Part shown: one piece after another, positions 42,855-51,682 of the stretch
Numbering within the stretch: the stretch's first letter is position 1
Layout: each line of letters begins with the position of its first letter
Assembly (NCBI RefSeq): GCF_012524165.2
Contig: NZ_JABACJ020000016.1
Span: 1-64,000, forward strand
From: Faecalicatena faecalis
Lineage (GTDB): Bacteria; Bacillota; Clostridia; Lachnospirales; Lachnospiraceae
Length of the DNA stretch: 64,000 nt
Direction of reading: 5' to 3'
Program-made: the position numbers and the translations under genes
The notes under the pieces: model-generated
What the model saw: the letters and a program-made list of their open reading frames with translations, nothing else
The model's database searches: none
Told to the model about the DNA's origin: nothing

Positions 42855-44172
42855 CCGATTATATAAGAAATTACATCTTATCTTTACGGGGGCAGTCATG
42901 CTGATCATCACTCTGATCATCGGCATCGTCCTTATGAATGATTTGAAGACAGAGCAAATGAATGAGAACACCCTGTTTCAGAGAATGGCTACCCTGCTGA
43001 TCTACCAGCTTGAGGATCACGATCAGGACATGGAGGCTTCCATTTCTCCCTATGAAGAAAAGTATTCCATATTCTGTCTGCTCAGGGATTCCGGCGGGCA
43101 GCCGGTTTATCAAAGCAGGATTGCCTTTCCTACCAAAGCGGATCTACTTTTAGAGCGTCTTGAAAAGCAGTCCGGCACACAGACAGCTTTGAAATCCAAG
43201 ACACCGCCAGCTGATGGATTCGGAAAAGCAGCTGCAACAACGCAGCAGGGAGTCTTCGAAATCGAGGGGACTTCCAATGACCGCTACTGGGGAATTCCCG
43301 CGCAGATTGCCTCGAAAAGCGGAGATGTTTATGACCTGACGTTATTATATCAGCAGAAAAACGTGTGGGAGCAGTTGAAAGGACATCTTATCTTTTATGC
43401 CGTGGTATGGTTTACATCCCTGGCCTGTGTTGTTTTCATCAGCCATCTGCTGTTAAAGAAAGCACTGGAACCAACCGAACGTGCCCTGAAAAGCCAGAAA
43501 GAATTTGTTGCATCTGCTTCCCATGAGCTGAAATCCCCCCTGGCAGTGCTTCTGGTGAATCTGGATCTCATCGATGGTCTGGGAATCGATGATTCCCGGC
43601 TTAAGAAGGCAGTCAGGACCATGGATAACGAATGTATGCGTATGTCCCGTTTAGTGAAGGATATGCTGCTTCTGGCATCCTCGGACGCAGGAACCTGGAC
43701 ACTGAATCAAAGTTCTGTGGATATCGATACGCTGCTGATCACTCTTTATGAGACATACGAACTACTCTGCCAAAAGAAAGGAATCTCTTTATCGTTGGAT
43801 CTCTCGGACTGTAGTTATCCTGTTCTTTATACAGACAGAGAACGCCTGATGCAGATCTTAAATATTTATATGGACAATTCTCTCCAGCATTCAAAAAAAC
43901 AGGCGGATATTCAGATTAAGGCGGAATTCACGGGTAAAACCATTACTTTTTATGTGATAGATCATGGGCAGGGGATTGCGAAGGAAGACAAGCCTTTTAT
44001 CTTCGACCGATTCTACTGCGCAGATAAGGCTCATGCAGATAAAACTCATTTTGGGCTGGGGCTGAGTATTGCGAAGGAACTGGCTAAAATGCTGCATGGT
44101 CAAGTCGGAGTGAAAGATACCGAAGGCGGCGGGGCAACCTTTTTTGTGGCATTCCCGCTCAAAACAAAGTAA
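42847..44172 (+). CDS. Sensor histidine kinase
   Basis: The 441-aa kinase has helices at about 10-32 and 175-197 with an outer sensor domain of about 140 residues, H-box ASHELKSPLAV, N-box IYMDNSLQHS and G-box FGLGLSIAKE. ATG 42847 follows GGAGAAG and lies inside the end of the regulator gene. It is larger on the outside than the other kinases here, so it may bind a ligand directly. Confidence 0.9.
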   Translation: MLNRLYKKLHLIFTGAVMLIITLIIGIVLMNDLKTEQMNENTLFQRMATLLIYQLEDHDQDMEASISPYEEKYSIFCLLRDSGGQPVYQSRIAFPTKADLLLERLEKQSGTQTALKSKTPPADGFGKAAATTQQGVFEIEGTSNDRYWGIPAQIASKSGDVYDLTLLYQQKNVWEQLKGHLIFYAVVWFTSLACVVFISHLLLKKALEPTERALKSQKEFVASASHELKSPLAVLLVNLDLIDGLGIDDSRLKKAVRTMDNECMRMSRLVKDMLLLASSDAGTWTLNQSSVDIDTLLITLYETYELLCQKKGISLSLDLSDCSYPVLYTDRERLMQILNIYMDNSLQHSKKQADIQIKAEFTGKTITFYVIDHGQGIAKEDKPFIFDRFYCADKAHADKTHFGLGLSIAKELAKMLHGQVGVKDTEGGGATFFVAFPLKTK

Positions 44173-44232
44173 GATATGTCCTGAAATGAATAGGATTCCT
44201 AATATTTTACAGGAGAAGCCTATATTTCACAA

Positions 44233-44259
44233 AATCCCAGGAGCCTTTCTCCTGGGATT
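44233..44259. terminator. Terminator after kinase gene
   Basis: AATCCCAGGAG (44233-44243) pairs perfectly with CTCCTGGGATT (44249-44259), loop CCTTT, followed by CTTTTC. It separates the plus-strand two-component operon from the convergent lipoprotein gene. Confidence 0.85.
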
Positions 44260-44284
44260 CTTTTCATACTTTATAAAAAAGTTC

Positions 44285-45001
44285 CTATTGTTTCGTCCAG
44301 TGATGGATGGTATCTGTTCCGGGGCTTATAAGCTCCATCTCTGTATTTCCATCATTGAGGGTATATTCAAACTCTAATGTTCCGCCCGAGACAACCAGGT
44401 TCAAAAGCAGCTTTCCCTCTGCATTTTTAACAACACTGTATGTTCCCTTCGTATCACCGTCAGAGCCTTTGATCTTCATCTTTCCATCCTTTTCAAAGAC
44501 GTATCCATTTCCGCTCTCGTCGGCCCATTCGCCGAGAATCCCTGCCGCACGTTCATCTGCCATATCCAGGAATTCCAGGTCTGCCGGAAGAAGTGAAATA
44601 TCTTTCCCGCCATTGAGTGAAGCCAGGTTGATGCCGTATCCGGTCGTATCAGTGGTGATTGCATAAAGCTCTTCCTGATCCTGATCCAGTTGAATACGCA
44701 GAGTGATATGATTCTCTTCATCAAATCCACATTCAAAAGTGAACTCTTCTCCATTTTTGCTTCCTGTACCGTCTGTTTCTAATACATAGACATCATCATT
44801 CTCGATCACGTTCCACTTCTTTGAAATCGCCCTTGTCACAGATTCGCTTGGTGAGATGACACTGTCTCCTGTCTTCTCCTTCATATCATTTGCAAACTGA
44901 TCCACTTCCTTTGTTGTGGATACACTGGGCTTCTTCTCCTGACCGCATCCTGGGATACACAATACGGCTGCTAAAATTAATGTTAAAATTGCTTTTTTCA
45001 T
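44285..45001 (-). CDS. Lipoprotein with C-terminal beta domain
   Basis: A 238-aa protein with a lipoprotein signal (lipobox IPGC) and an outer region ending in GILGEWADESGNGYVFEKDG, then TYSVVKNAEGKLLLNL, a beta-barrel-like segment common in Lachnospiraceae lipoproteins (DUF5640-like). RBS GGAGAA precedes ATG 45001. It lies 72 bp after the BcrB-like permease gene on the same strand and may be co-transcribed with it. Function unknown. Confidence 0.7.
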   Translation of the reverse strand: MKKAILTLILAAVLCIPGCGQEKKPSVSTTKEVDQFANDMKEKTGDSVISPSESVTRAISKKWNVIENDDVYVLETDGTGSKNGEEFTFECGFDEENHITLRIQLDQDQEELYAITTDTTGYGINLASLNGGKDISLLPADLEFLDMADERAAGILGEWADESGNGYVFEKDGKMKIKGSDGDTKGTYSVVKNAEGKLLLNLVVSGGTLEFEYTLNDGNTEMELISPGTDTIHHWTKQ

Positions 45002-45073
45002 AGTCTGTATTCTCCAATGTAAAATTAATATAGACTATCATAACATATATTATTTAAAATTCAAAATAAAAGT

Positions 45074-45760
45074 TTAAGCATCTTTCGTCTCCACATTATA
45101 TATGGATAGATACACGGATACCACCGCCAGTACTAACAGGATGATATAAAAAGGAACACTGTTGCTCAGAGTAAAATCTCCGATATTCCCCTGTGTTAGT
45201 GCGGCAACAATGACCGCGGTGACAATGACTGCTCTTGAGGATCTCATCTTCATTCCCACCAGCAGTGAAATATAGCTGACACTCACCATCGCCGCCGAAC
45301 TCAGCATAATATTCAGCCAGAACAATGGATTTCCGATCTGGATGCTGGCTGTTGAGATGTGTGTGTAGGAACTGGTCAGCAGTAAAACGGCATAGATCAG
45401 TACCTTCGTCAGGACGATTGCAGTAAAATTAAAGATCCAGACTACCAGAAACTTGGAGAGCAAAATCTTCCGTCGGTCGATCGGATATGAAAACATCAGA
45501 TGGATCGTCTTGTTTTCATAAGAATTTACGACGCAGGAAGCCAGCATCACCCCGGTAAATATAATGTAGGTCATATGCGTGAACAGTTCCACTGCTGTGT
45601 TGAGCATGCTCTTTCCATACAACTCGATGGTTTCGCCCGCATTCAGTTCCCCGGTCATTGCCATGATGAAGATCAGAAGTACCGCTGAGGTGATCGCTGC
45701 AATACGGATTTTTTTGCCCAGTCTATTCTTCTTCCATTCCAATTTGATTAATTTCAACAT
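45074..45760 (-). CDS. BcrB-like ABC-2 permease
   Basis: A 228-aa permease with six helices and the conserved first cytoplasmic segment MLKLIKLEWKKNRLGKK. The loop YENKTIHLMFSYPIDRRKIL between the second and third helices is typical of bacitracin or lantibiotic-immunity permeases (BcrB/LanE-G type). Its gene begins 5 bp after the ATPase gene. It would expel a cell-wall-active peptide or clear it from the membrane. Confidence 0.82.
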   Translation of the reverse strand: MLKLIKLEWKKNRLGKKIRIAAITSAVLLIFIMAMTGELNAGETIELYGKSMLNTAVELFTHMTYIIFTGVMLASCVVNSYENKTIHLMFSYPIDRRKILLSKFLVVWIFNFTAIVLTKVLIYAVLLLTSSYTHISTASIQIGNPLFWLNIMLSSAAMVSVSYISLLVGMKMRSSRAVIVTAVIVAALTQGNIGDFTLSNSVPFYIILLVLAVVSVYLSIYNVETKDA

Positions 45761-45765
45761 TGTAC

Positions 45766-46677
45766 TTACACCTCCGCCGTTTTTTTCAGAAAATAGTCTT
45801 CCAGGGATTCTGTCTTTTTGCTGATAGCGGACATCTCCACGTCGTTTTGTGCCAACATCTTGGAAATCTTTTGTGGTGTTGCTTTCTGATCATAGATGCG
45901 GATTTTTCCATTCTCCATGATTTTAAAATTCATAAGTTCCAGCTTTTCTGTCAGTATAAAAGCAGCCCTTTTGGTATCTAAAACGGTCAGCTCGATGTAG
46001 TTTAGATTCATTTCCACGATATCTTTCATACTGATTTCCTCCAGCAGTCTACCATGCTGGATGATTCCTACCATATCGGCAGCACTTTCAATCTCCGAGA
46101 GGAGATGGCTGGAAATCATAACGGTCATTCCATATTCTCTGCTGAGCATTTTCAATAGATCACGGATTTGTTTCATACCAGCAGGATCGAGTCCGTTGGT
46201 CGGTTCATCAAGGATTAAAAGCTCTGGTCTGCACAGAATTGCTCTTGCAATGCCAAGACGCTGCTTCATTCCCAAAGAATAGCTGTTTACCGGTTTGTCA
46301 GCGGCTTTTGTCAGATCCAGCATTTTAAGTACTTCGGGGATGCTGTTCTTATGATAGTAGCCCATGTATTCACAGTGGAGCATAAGATTCTCCATTCCTG
46401 TCATATGTTCGTAAAAGATCGGAAACTCAATGATGCTTCCCATTCTCTTTAGAACCCCGTAAGATTTAGGAGTTAAAGTTTCTCCGAAAAGTTCAATCGT
46501 CCCCGCGGTCGGTTTCCAGAGATTTGTGATCATCTTCATTACTGTTGTTTTTCCTGCACCGTTAGGCCCCAGAAAACCGTAAATCTGTCCCTTTGGAATA
46601 TGGATGTTGACATTGGAGACCAGTTCCTTTTCTCCGATAGTCTTGGTAAGATCGTTTGTCTGTATCATGTATGGCAT
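45766..46677 (-). CDS. BcrA-like ABC ATPase
   Basis: A 303-aa ATPase beginning MIQTNDLTKTIGEKELVSNV after a short MPY lead. Walker A GPNGAGKTT, signature YSLGMKQRLGIARAI (SLGMK in place of LSGGQ, usual in BcrA/LanF proteins), Walker B LILDEPTNGLDP. RBS GGGGGC at 7 nt. With the downstream permease it forms a bacitracin/lantibiotic resistance-type exporter and is preceded by its own two-component system. Confidence 0.9.
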   Translation of the reverse strand: MPYMIQTNDLTKTIGEKELVSNVNIHIPKGQIYGFLGPNGAGKTTVMKMITNLWKPTAGTIELFGETLTPKSYGVLKRMGSIIEFPIFYEHMTGMENLMLHCEYMGYYHKNSIPEVLKMLDLTKAADKPVNSYSLGMKQRLGIARAILCRPELLILDEPTNGLDPAGMKQIRDLLKMLSREYGMTVMISSHLLSEIESAADMVGIIQHGRLLEEISMKDIVEMNLNYIELTVLDTKRAAFILTEKLELMNFKIMENGKIRIYDQKATPQKISKMLAQNDVEMSAISKKTESLEDYFLKKTAEV

Positions 46678-46768
46678 GTGATGTGCCCCCTTTCTTACCT
46701 GTTATTATATCGGTACAGTTTTTCAAAACTCTTGAATAAATCTTACGAATTTCTTTCTTCCGAAATGA

Positions 46769-47710
46769 TTAATAGGTAATTCTCTTTAATTTTATGGTAA
46801 AGACAGTTTTCACATAGGGATCGCTGACCAATGTTACATCCCCGCCTAACTGCTGTGCCAGGTTTTTCGCGATCGTCAGCCCCAGACCATTCCCCTGCAT
46901 GTCTCTGCTCCGTGAGTCTTCCATCGTATATAACCGCTCGAAAACAGTATCTGCATATGCTTTTTCTATCCCTTTTCCCCTGTCGGCTACGTCGATATAT
47001 ACAAACTCCTCGTCACCGTGCAGGAAAAGCCCCAGGTATTTTCCGTCCGCGCCATACCGGATTGCATTGGAGATCAGGTTGAACAGGATTCTTTGAAGCG
47101 CATCCTGATTAGCCTGTGCATAGAGACTCTCTTCCGGGATTTCAATGTCAATCTTGAAATCCTTTTGTGTCAGCAGTTCATAAAAGTCTAAGATATTCTC
47201 CCGGCAGGCTTCATTGATGTTTATTCTGCTTAGTTCAATGTCTGTATCTCCTGCCTCCAGTTTTGCCAGTGAGAAAAACTGATTGATCAGCTCCATCACA
47301 CGGTGGGCCTTAGCCTCCACTTTTTTCAGCATTACCTGGTCCGGATCGCCGTTTAGGCGGATGATTTCCAGATAGCCCAGAATCACCGTCATGGGCGTCT
47401 TGATATCATGGGAAACATTCGATAGCATTTTTTTTGAGGAAATCTCTGCACGCCGAAAATCTGCTTTTGCCTTCTGACAGTCCATCAGCAGCCGGTTGAT
47501 CTGTAACAGCAGTTCCTTCATGGAGGAATGCCCCGTAAAAACCATGACTTTCTCATCGCTGCCGCTGTCAGATATCTCCTCCAGTTTCTTACTGATCTCT
47601 TTTACTTCTTTCCTAAATCCCGACCGAAATACATACTGCTGATAAATGATCACACCAATCAGAGCCAGAATCCCCGCAGAAAGCAGGAATATGATCATAG
47701 AATCGCTCAT
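46769..47710 (-). CDS. Sensor histidine kinase of BcrAB-like operon
   Basis: A compact 313-aa kinase with one N-terminal helix (about 5-25), a cytoplasmic coiled region, H-box NVSHDIKTPMTVILGYLE (His about 107), N-box NLISNAIRYG and G-box NGLGLTIAKN. It lacks an outer sensor domain, so it may read the transporter or membrane state. Overlaps the regulator gene by 4 bp. Confidence 0.9.
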   Translation of the reverse strand: MSDSMIIFLLSAGILALIGVIIYQQYVFRSGFRKEVKEISKKLEEISDSGSDEKVMVFTGHSSMKELLLQINRLLMDCQKAKADFRRAEISSKKMLSNVSHDIKTPMTVILGYLEIIRLNGDPDQVMLKKVEAKAHRVMELINQFFSLAKLEAGDTDIELSRININEACRENILDFYELLTQKDFKIDIEIPEESLYAQANQDALQRILFNLISNAIRYGADGKYLGLFLHGDEEFVYIDVADRGKGIEKAYADTVFERLYTMEDSRSRDMQGNGLGLTIAKNLAQQLGGDVTLVSDPYVKTVFTIKLKRITY

Positions 47711-48402
47711 GAGACTTCTCCTAACTTATATCCAATCCCCCATACCGTGATAATATACTCCGGTTCACGGGGATTTGCTTCAATCTTATTGCGCAGCCTG
47801 CTGATATGGACATTGACCGCATTCTCATCACCCAGATAGGCATCGTTCCAAATCTGAGAGTACAGCTGCGCCTTGGTGTAAACTTTTTTCGGATTCATCA
47901 TAAGAAGCTTTAAAATATCAAATTCCTTTGCTGTCAGATCAAGCTTCTCACCCGCCTTTGTAACTGTATAATCTGAAAGGTTCATGGCAAGCTCTCCCAA
48001 AGTAAGCTCCACGGGCTCCTCCGGTTGGACTGCGGCTGCATACTGGGTGCTTCTGCGGATATTAGCCTTGATCCGCGCCAGTACCTCTGTGACTGAAAAC
48101 GGCTTTGTTATGTAATCGTCTGCCCCCATCCCCAAACCAAGTGTCTTATCCAGTTCTGTGTCCCTGGCGGATATGATGATGATCGGCACCGTACTTTTTT
48201 GACGGATATGCTGCATCACATCCATCCCACTGATTTTGGGAATCATCAGGTCCAGCAGCACAATACAAAAGATGCCGTCCTCAAACTTTTTACACGCCTC
48301 TTCTCCGTCTGCCGCGCATACTACCTCAAAATTCTCACATACCAGATAGTCCCGAAGCATCCCACTGATCTCCGGGTCATCCTCTACTAATAAAATTTTC
48401 AT
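47707..48402 (-). CDS. OmpR family response regulator of BcrAB-like operon
   Basis: A 231-aa regulator with receiver (ILLVEDDPE, LLDLMIPK phospho-acceptor, TKPFS) and Trans_reg_C domain (LTAKEFDILKLLMMNP, ITVWGIGYK). It is the second gene after a small membrane protein and precedes the kinase, ATPase and permease in one operon. Confidence 0.92.
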   Translation of the reverse strand: MKILLVEDDPEISGMLRDYLVCENFEVVCAADGEEACKKFEDGIFCIVLLDLMIPKISGMDVMQHIRQKSTVPIIIISARDTELDKTLGLGMGADDYITKPFSVTEVLARIKANIRRSTQYAAAVQPEEPVELTLGELAMNLSDYTVTKAGEKLDLTAKEFDILKLLMMNPKKVYTKAQLYSQIWNDAYLGDENAVNVHISRLRNKIEANPREPEYIITVWGIGYKLGEVS

Positions 48403-48421
48403 GAATTACATACTCCTGTTC

Positions 48422-48616
48422 TTATTTCCCTTTTCTGATCAGCGCGATTACCAGCCATATAGTACTGATTGGTGTAATGATGAAAGCAAAATCGCAGAGA
48501 AATTTGACGAGAAATGACTGGCTGCTTCCCCCAACATATCCAAAACCAATGCTTGCCGATAAAATACTGGATACAATTGCAATGATACTGATTAAGACCT
48601 GATAACTTCTTTTCAT
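48422..48616 (-). CDS. Small two-helix membrane protein
   Basis: A 64-aa protein with two hydrophobic helices (about 7-28 and 38-60) and a basic start and end (MKRSYQ, IRKGK). A GGGAGAGA RBS precedes ATG 48616. It lies 19 bp upstream of the response-regulator gene and is probably the first gene of the BcrAB-like operon. Family not recognised. Confidence 0.65.
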   Translation of the reverse strand: MKRSYQVLISIIAIVSSILSASIGFGYVGGSSQSFLVKFLCDFAFIITPISTIWLVIALIRKGK

Positions 48617-48691
48617 ACGATGTCTCTCCCTTCGATTTTATCTGATGAGAAAATTATACGCCCTTTTGCGGCATTCCACAACTCTGTTCAT

Positions 48692-50227
48692 TTATACAAA
48701 ATTTTCAATATGGATCACCCGATCCACCCAATCGCGGTAAAACAGTTCTTCATGGGAGACGAACAGCACCGTGCCACGGTAATTTATCAGTGCCTCCTTT
48801 AATGCCTCCTTCGCCTGCACATCCAGATGATTCGTTGGTTCATCCAGAATCAGAAAATTGCAGGGTGTATGCATCAGCAGACACAGCTTTACTTTTGTCT
48901 GCTCTCCGCCGCTCAGGCTGTGTACAGCCTGCATTGCATGCTCTTTTGTCACTCCGGCAAGTGCCAGTTGTTTTCGAATATCCTTTATCGTCAGATTTCG
49001 ATATTTTTCTGCCATTATTTGGATTGGAGTCTGATTCTCATCCTCCCACTTAAGATCCTGTGAAAAATATCCGATTTTCACCTGGCTCGAAAAATGAAAC
49101 TTTCCATCCAGCGGCGCAATCTGCCCGATCAGTGTTTTCAGAAGTGTTGATTTTCCAATTCCGTTGAATCCTGTAATTACTACCTTCTGTCCTCCCTTAA
49201 CCATAAAATCAATCCCGGAAAGGACAGGATAATAATATCCTACTGAAAGTTGTCTGACTGCCAAATGTTCTGTATCTGTCAGCGGCAGCTCCTGAAAATG
49301 GAAGGATGGCCTAATCTCTTTTACTTCCAGTGTTTCCAGCCTATCCATCCTGTCCAACTGCTTTTTTCTTCCCCTTGCCATCTTGGACTTTCTTCCAGCC
49401 ATATTTTTTCGGATAAACTCTTCTGTCTTTTGAATTTCTTTTTGCTGAGCCGTATACTGCCGTATATAGTCTTCCCTGAGAAGTGTCTTCTTCTGCAGAA
49501 ATTCTTTGTAACTCCCATAATATTTTGTAATCTTTCTGTTATCAATATCCAGTATCCGGTCGGCCGTTTTTTCCAAAAATTCATAATCATGAGAAATTAC
49601 CAGGAAAGCCTGTTCAAGTTTAGAAAGGTATTCTGAAAGCCATGTAATGTGCTCTTTGTCCAGAAAATTAGTTGGCTCATCCAGCAGAAGGACATCCGGT
49701 TTTTCCAGGAGGAGTTTTGCTAAGATCACTTTTGCCCTGTGTCCACCGCTCATCTCTGCAATCGGCTTTTCAAGACCAATTGCAGATAAGCCCAGTCCAA
49801 TGACCACCTGCTGTATCCGTACTTCTATCGAATAGAAACCGCTCTGCTCTAACTTTTCCTGATACCAAAAAGCAAGTTGCAGTTTGTCTTCCTCTCCGTT
49901 TGCTGACTGGACATATAATTGGTTCATTTTTTCTTCCATGTCATAGAGCTCCTGAAAAGCAGTTTTTAAAAAGTCCTGCATACTGATATTCTCTTCAATC
50001 TCTGCATACTGGTCCAGATAACCTGCCAAAATTCCCTTCTGCCATACAATCCGCCCTGCATCCGGGACGATCTGCCCGGTGCAGATTTTCATCAATGTGC
50101 TCTTTCCTGTTCCATTTTGTCCCACAATACCAATATGTTCCCCTTTATTTACTACGATGTCCACATCTTTAAAAAGCAGATTATCGCCAAATGAATGTGC
50201 TAATTGCTTTATTTCTAATAAACTCAT
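48692..50227 (-). CDS. ABC-F ATPase, probable ribosome protection protein
   Basis: A 511-aa soluble protein with two ABC domains and no membrane part. First domain: Walker A GQNGTGKST (36-44), SGGHRAKV, LLLDEPTNFLD. Second: GFNGIGKST, SLSGGEQTKV, LILDEPTNHLD. A charged linker (QKTEEFIRKNMAGRK, then KMARGRKKQLDRMDRLETLE) joins them. This is the ABC-F arrangement, whose antibiotic-resistance members displace drugs from the ribosome. ATG 50227 follows GAGAGG. The long leader with a small peptide gene and two hairpins implies drug-dependent attenuation. The drug class is unknown. Confidence 0.9.
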   Translation of the reverse strand: MSLLEIKQLAHSFGDNLLFKDVDIVVNKGEHIGIVGQNGTGKSTLMKICTGQIVPDAGRIVWQKGILAGYLDQYAEIEENISMQDFLKTAFQELYDMEEKMNQLYVQSANGEEDKLQLAFWYQEKLEQSGFYSIEVRIQQVVIGLGLSAIGLEKPIAEMSGGHRAKVILAKLLLEKPDVLLLDEPTNFLDKEHITWLSEYLSKLEQAFLVISHDYEFLEKTADRILDIDNRKITKYYGSYKEFLQKKTLLREDYIRQYTAQQKEIQKTEEFIRKNMAGRKSKMARGRKKQLDRMDRLETLEVKEIRPSFHFQELPLTDTEHLAVRQLSVGYYYPVLSGIDFMVKGGQKVVITGFNGIGKSTLLKTLIGQIAPLDGKFHFSSQVKIGYFSQDLKWEDENQTPIQIMAEKYRNLTIKDIRKQLALAGVTKEHAMQAVHSLSGGEQTKVKLCLLMHTPCNFLILDEPTNHLDVQAKEALKEALINYRGTVLFVSHEELFYRDWVDRVIHIENFV

Positions 50228-50276
50228 ATCTATCAAATCCTCTCTCAAATCTATTGATTTATGCTTATTTTGTGCA

Positions 50277-50321
50277 TAAAAAAGCAGAAGACAAAATACG
50301 CCTGCGTATCTGCCTTCTGCT
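50277..50321 (-). terminator. Attenuator hairpin closest to ABC-F gene
   Basis: On the minus strand AGCAGAAG pairs with CTTCTGCT (50314-50321 with 50283-50290), with inner ATACGC/GCGTAT pairing, followed by six T. It is an intrinsic terminator about 50 nt upstream of the ABC-F start, inside its leader. Confidence 0.8.
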
Positions 50322-50344
50322 AAATTGACACTTTTCTTGTAAAA

Positions 50345-50391
50345 TATCAGAAGGCTATGGACAAAACATTGTTCGCCATAGCCCTCTGATA
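50345..50391 (-). promoter_or_regulatory. Second leader hairpin of ABC-F gene
   Basis: The 16-nt arms 50345-50360 and 50376-50391 are complementary but for one position, loop of 15 nt. On the minus strand a TTTTAC stretch follows. It lies between the leader peptide and the distal terminator and could act as an additional terminator or an antiterminator partner. Confidence 0.7.
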
Positions 50392-50479
50392 CATAAAATC
50401 ATACGAGAAAAAGAACCAAAACAGACAGAAATTTCCGGCTGGTCTTGATTGCTTCATCCCGATGAATGTGAAATGTACT

Positions 50480-50569
50480 CTATTCGCTATACTCTGCACA
50501 ATGCTTCATCGGTATCAATTGTACAGAGTTTTTTCGTGATCTTGGGTGAATCTTAAGTAAAATTTTCAT
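50480..50569 (-). CDS. 29-aa leader peptide of ABC-F gene
   Basis: MKILLKIHPRSRKN continues SVQLIPMKHCAEYSE to a TAG stop. AAAGGAG precedes the ATG by 10 nt, and a consensus promoter lies just upstream. Ribosome stalling on such a basic small peptide would alter folding of the two downstream hairpins, as known for leader-controlled resistance genes. The peptide itself has no known family. Confidence 0.75.
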   Translation of the reverse strand: MKILLKIHPRSRKNSVQLIPMKHCAEYSE

Positions 50570-50595
50570 GGTATTATTGCTCCTTTACGTTCCTG

Positions 50596-50624
50596 ATGAT
50601 AACAAACATAACGGTTTCTGTCAA
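50596..50624 (-). promoter_or_regulatory. Promoter of ABC-F leader
   Basis: Minus strand TTGACA, 17-nt spacer, TATCAT, a near-perfect sigma-A promoter. It implies a leader transcript of about 360 nt before the ABC-F start codon, containing the peptide gene and both hairpins. Confidence 0.8.
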
Positions 50625-50790
50625 GTATGGAACACATCTCCTAAATTAGAAATTACCTCTCGATTTTGCAATTATCTATTTCTTAAAGTCTAAGATTTTT
50701 AATTGTACCTCTTGCAAATATATGTTAAACTATGACTAAGAAAAACTGAACTGCATAAACTATTTCAGAACAGTAGGAACGGAGTGATAA

Positions 50791-51050
50791 CATAAATCAA
50801 CAGCTATAAATAAAACCTCTGCCTTACAACAGAATGATGATCATATTTTCAGATTGTTGGATAGAGGAATTGATGATATGGAGGCTGGCAGAGAGATGCC
50901 ACTAGAAGATGCTTTTAAAAAAATCAGTAAATTGAGAGATGCCAGAAGGAATGCAAGATAATGAAATTCATATACTACGTGTTCTACGTGAAGAACGTGA
51001 TTGGCAAAAGATTTTAGAACTAGAACAAGATTATACATACCCTGAGTGAT
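50791..51050 (+). pseudogene. Remnant of a RelB/ParE-type toxin-antitoxin pair
   Basis: A frame at 50791-50961 begins STAINKTSALQ, like RelB/DinJ antitoxin N-termini, then jumps to HIFRLLDRGIDDMEAGREMP and stops, so the middle is missing and no start codon is present. Just after, 50957-51050 encodes EIHILRVLREERDWQKIL, the C-terminal end of ParE/RelE-like toxins. The pair has lost internal parts of both genes and should be inactive. Confidence 0.65.
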
Positions 51051-51070
51051 ACTTCTTTTAGGCAGATTTT

Positions 51071-51100
51071 AAGCAGTGTTTCTGCGATGAAACACTGCTT
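51071..51100. terminator. Bidirectional terminator
   Basis: AAGCAGTGTTTC (51071-51082) pairs perfectly with GAAACACTGCTT (51089-51100), loop of 6 nt, then AATTTTTTT on the plus strand. It ends the toxin-antitoxin remnant and the gene from 51572. Confidence 0.85.
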
Positions 51101-51113
51101 AATTTTTTTATGC

Positions 51114-51572
51114 TCAGGCTTCTGAAACAATCCCTTTCAATGCCTCCAGTGTATGATCCAGATTCTCCTTATGCCAGTTTTTCTCAAAGTCGCCCATTCC
51201 GCCCAGGAGACCTGCCATGCGAAAATCACTGAGTTCCTTCTGCTGGGCAGAAAGACGGATGATATCATGATCTGTCTCTATGAGGATGGTGTAATTCAGT
51301 CCACACTCTTCCACTTGAATATTTTTAATCGTGGTAAATGGAATTTCAAAAGCGACTTCTCTTTTCAGACCCAGCGTCATTTTCCCAAAGGGTATTAAAA
51401 TCAGTGTATCCATGCAGATCTGCAGTATAAAAAACTGATTACTGCATCGCAGGAATCTTATGACCGCATCGCTCAGATTTTCCGGGGCGTAGGATACAAT
51501 GATCATCTCATTTTCAATCGGTTCAAAACCTGCATCTTGCATGATTTCCCATATTTTTTTCTGTTTTGGCAT
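51114..51572 (-). CDS. Hypothetical protein, possible PH-like fold
   Basis: A 152-aa soluble protein beginning MPKQKKIWEIMQDAGFEP. The middle, IENEMIIVSYAPENLSDAV and IPFTTIKNIQVEE plus LIETDHDIIRLSAQQ, looks like the beta-strand pattern of bacterial PH-type domains. I do not recognise the family. The frame runs to 51623 but ATG 51572 is the first plausible start, with AGGAGG somewhat far (12 nt). Function unknown. Confidence 0.55.
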   Translation of the reverse strand: MPKQKKIWEIMQDAGFEPIENEMIIVSYAPENLSDAVIRFLRCSNQFFILQICMDTLILIPFGKMTLGLKREVAFEIPFTTIKNIQVEECGLNYTILIETDHDIIRLSAQQKELSDFRMAGLLGGMGDFEKNWHKENLDHTLEALKGIVSEA

Positions 51573-51682
51573 TTGTGTTGTCTTCCTCCTGTATCTGTCT
51601 TTATGAAAACAACTATAAATCAAACTTTAGCTGCATTGGGAATCTTTGCCCAAATGGTTCCTTTTATGCCTGAATGGTGTTC

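Noticed and set aside
48422..48616. Bacteriocin precursor gene
   Set aside because: The 64-aa product has two membrane helices and no double-Gly leader or Cys/Ser/Thr-rich core, so it is a membrane protein.
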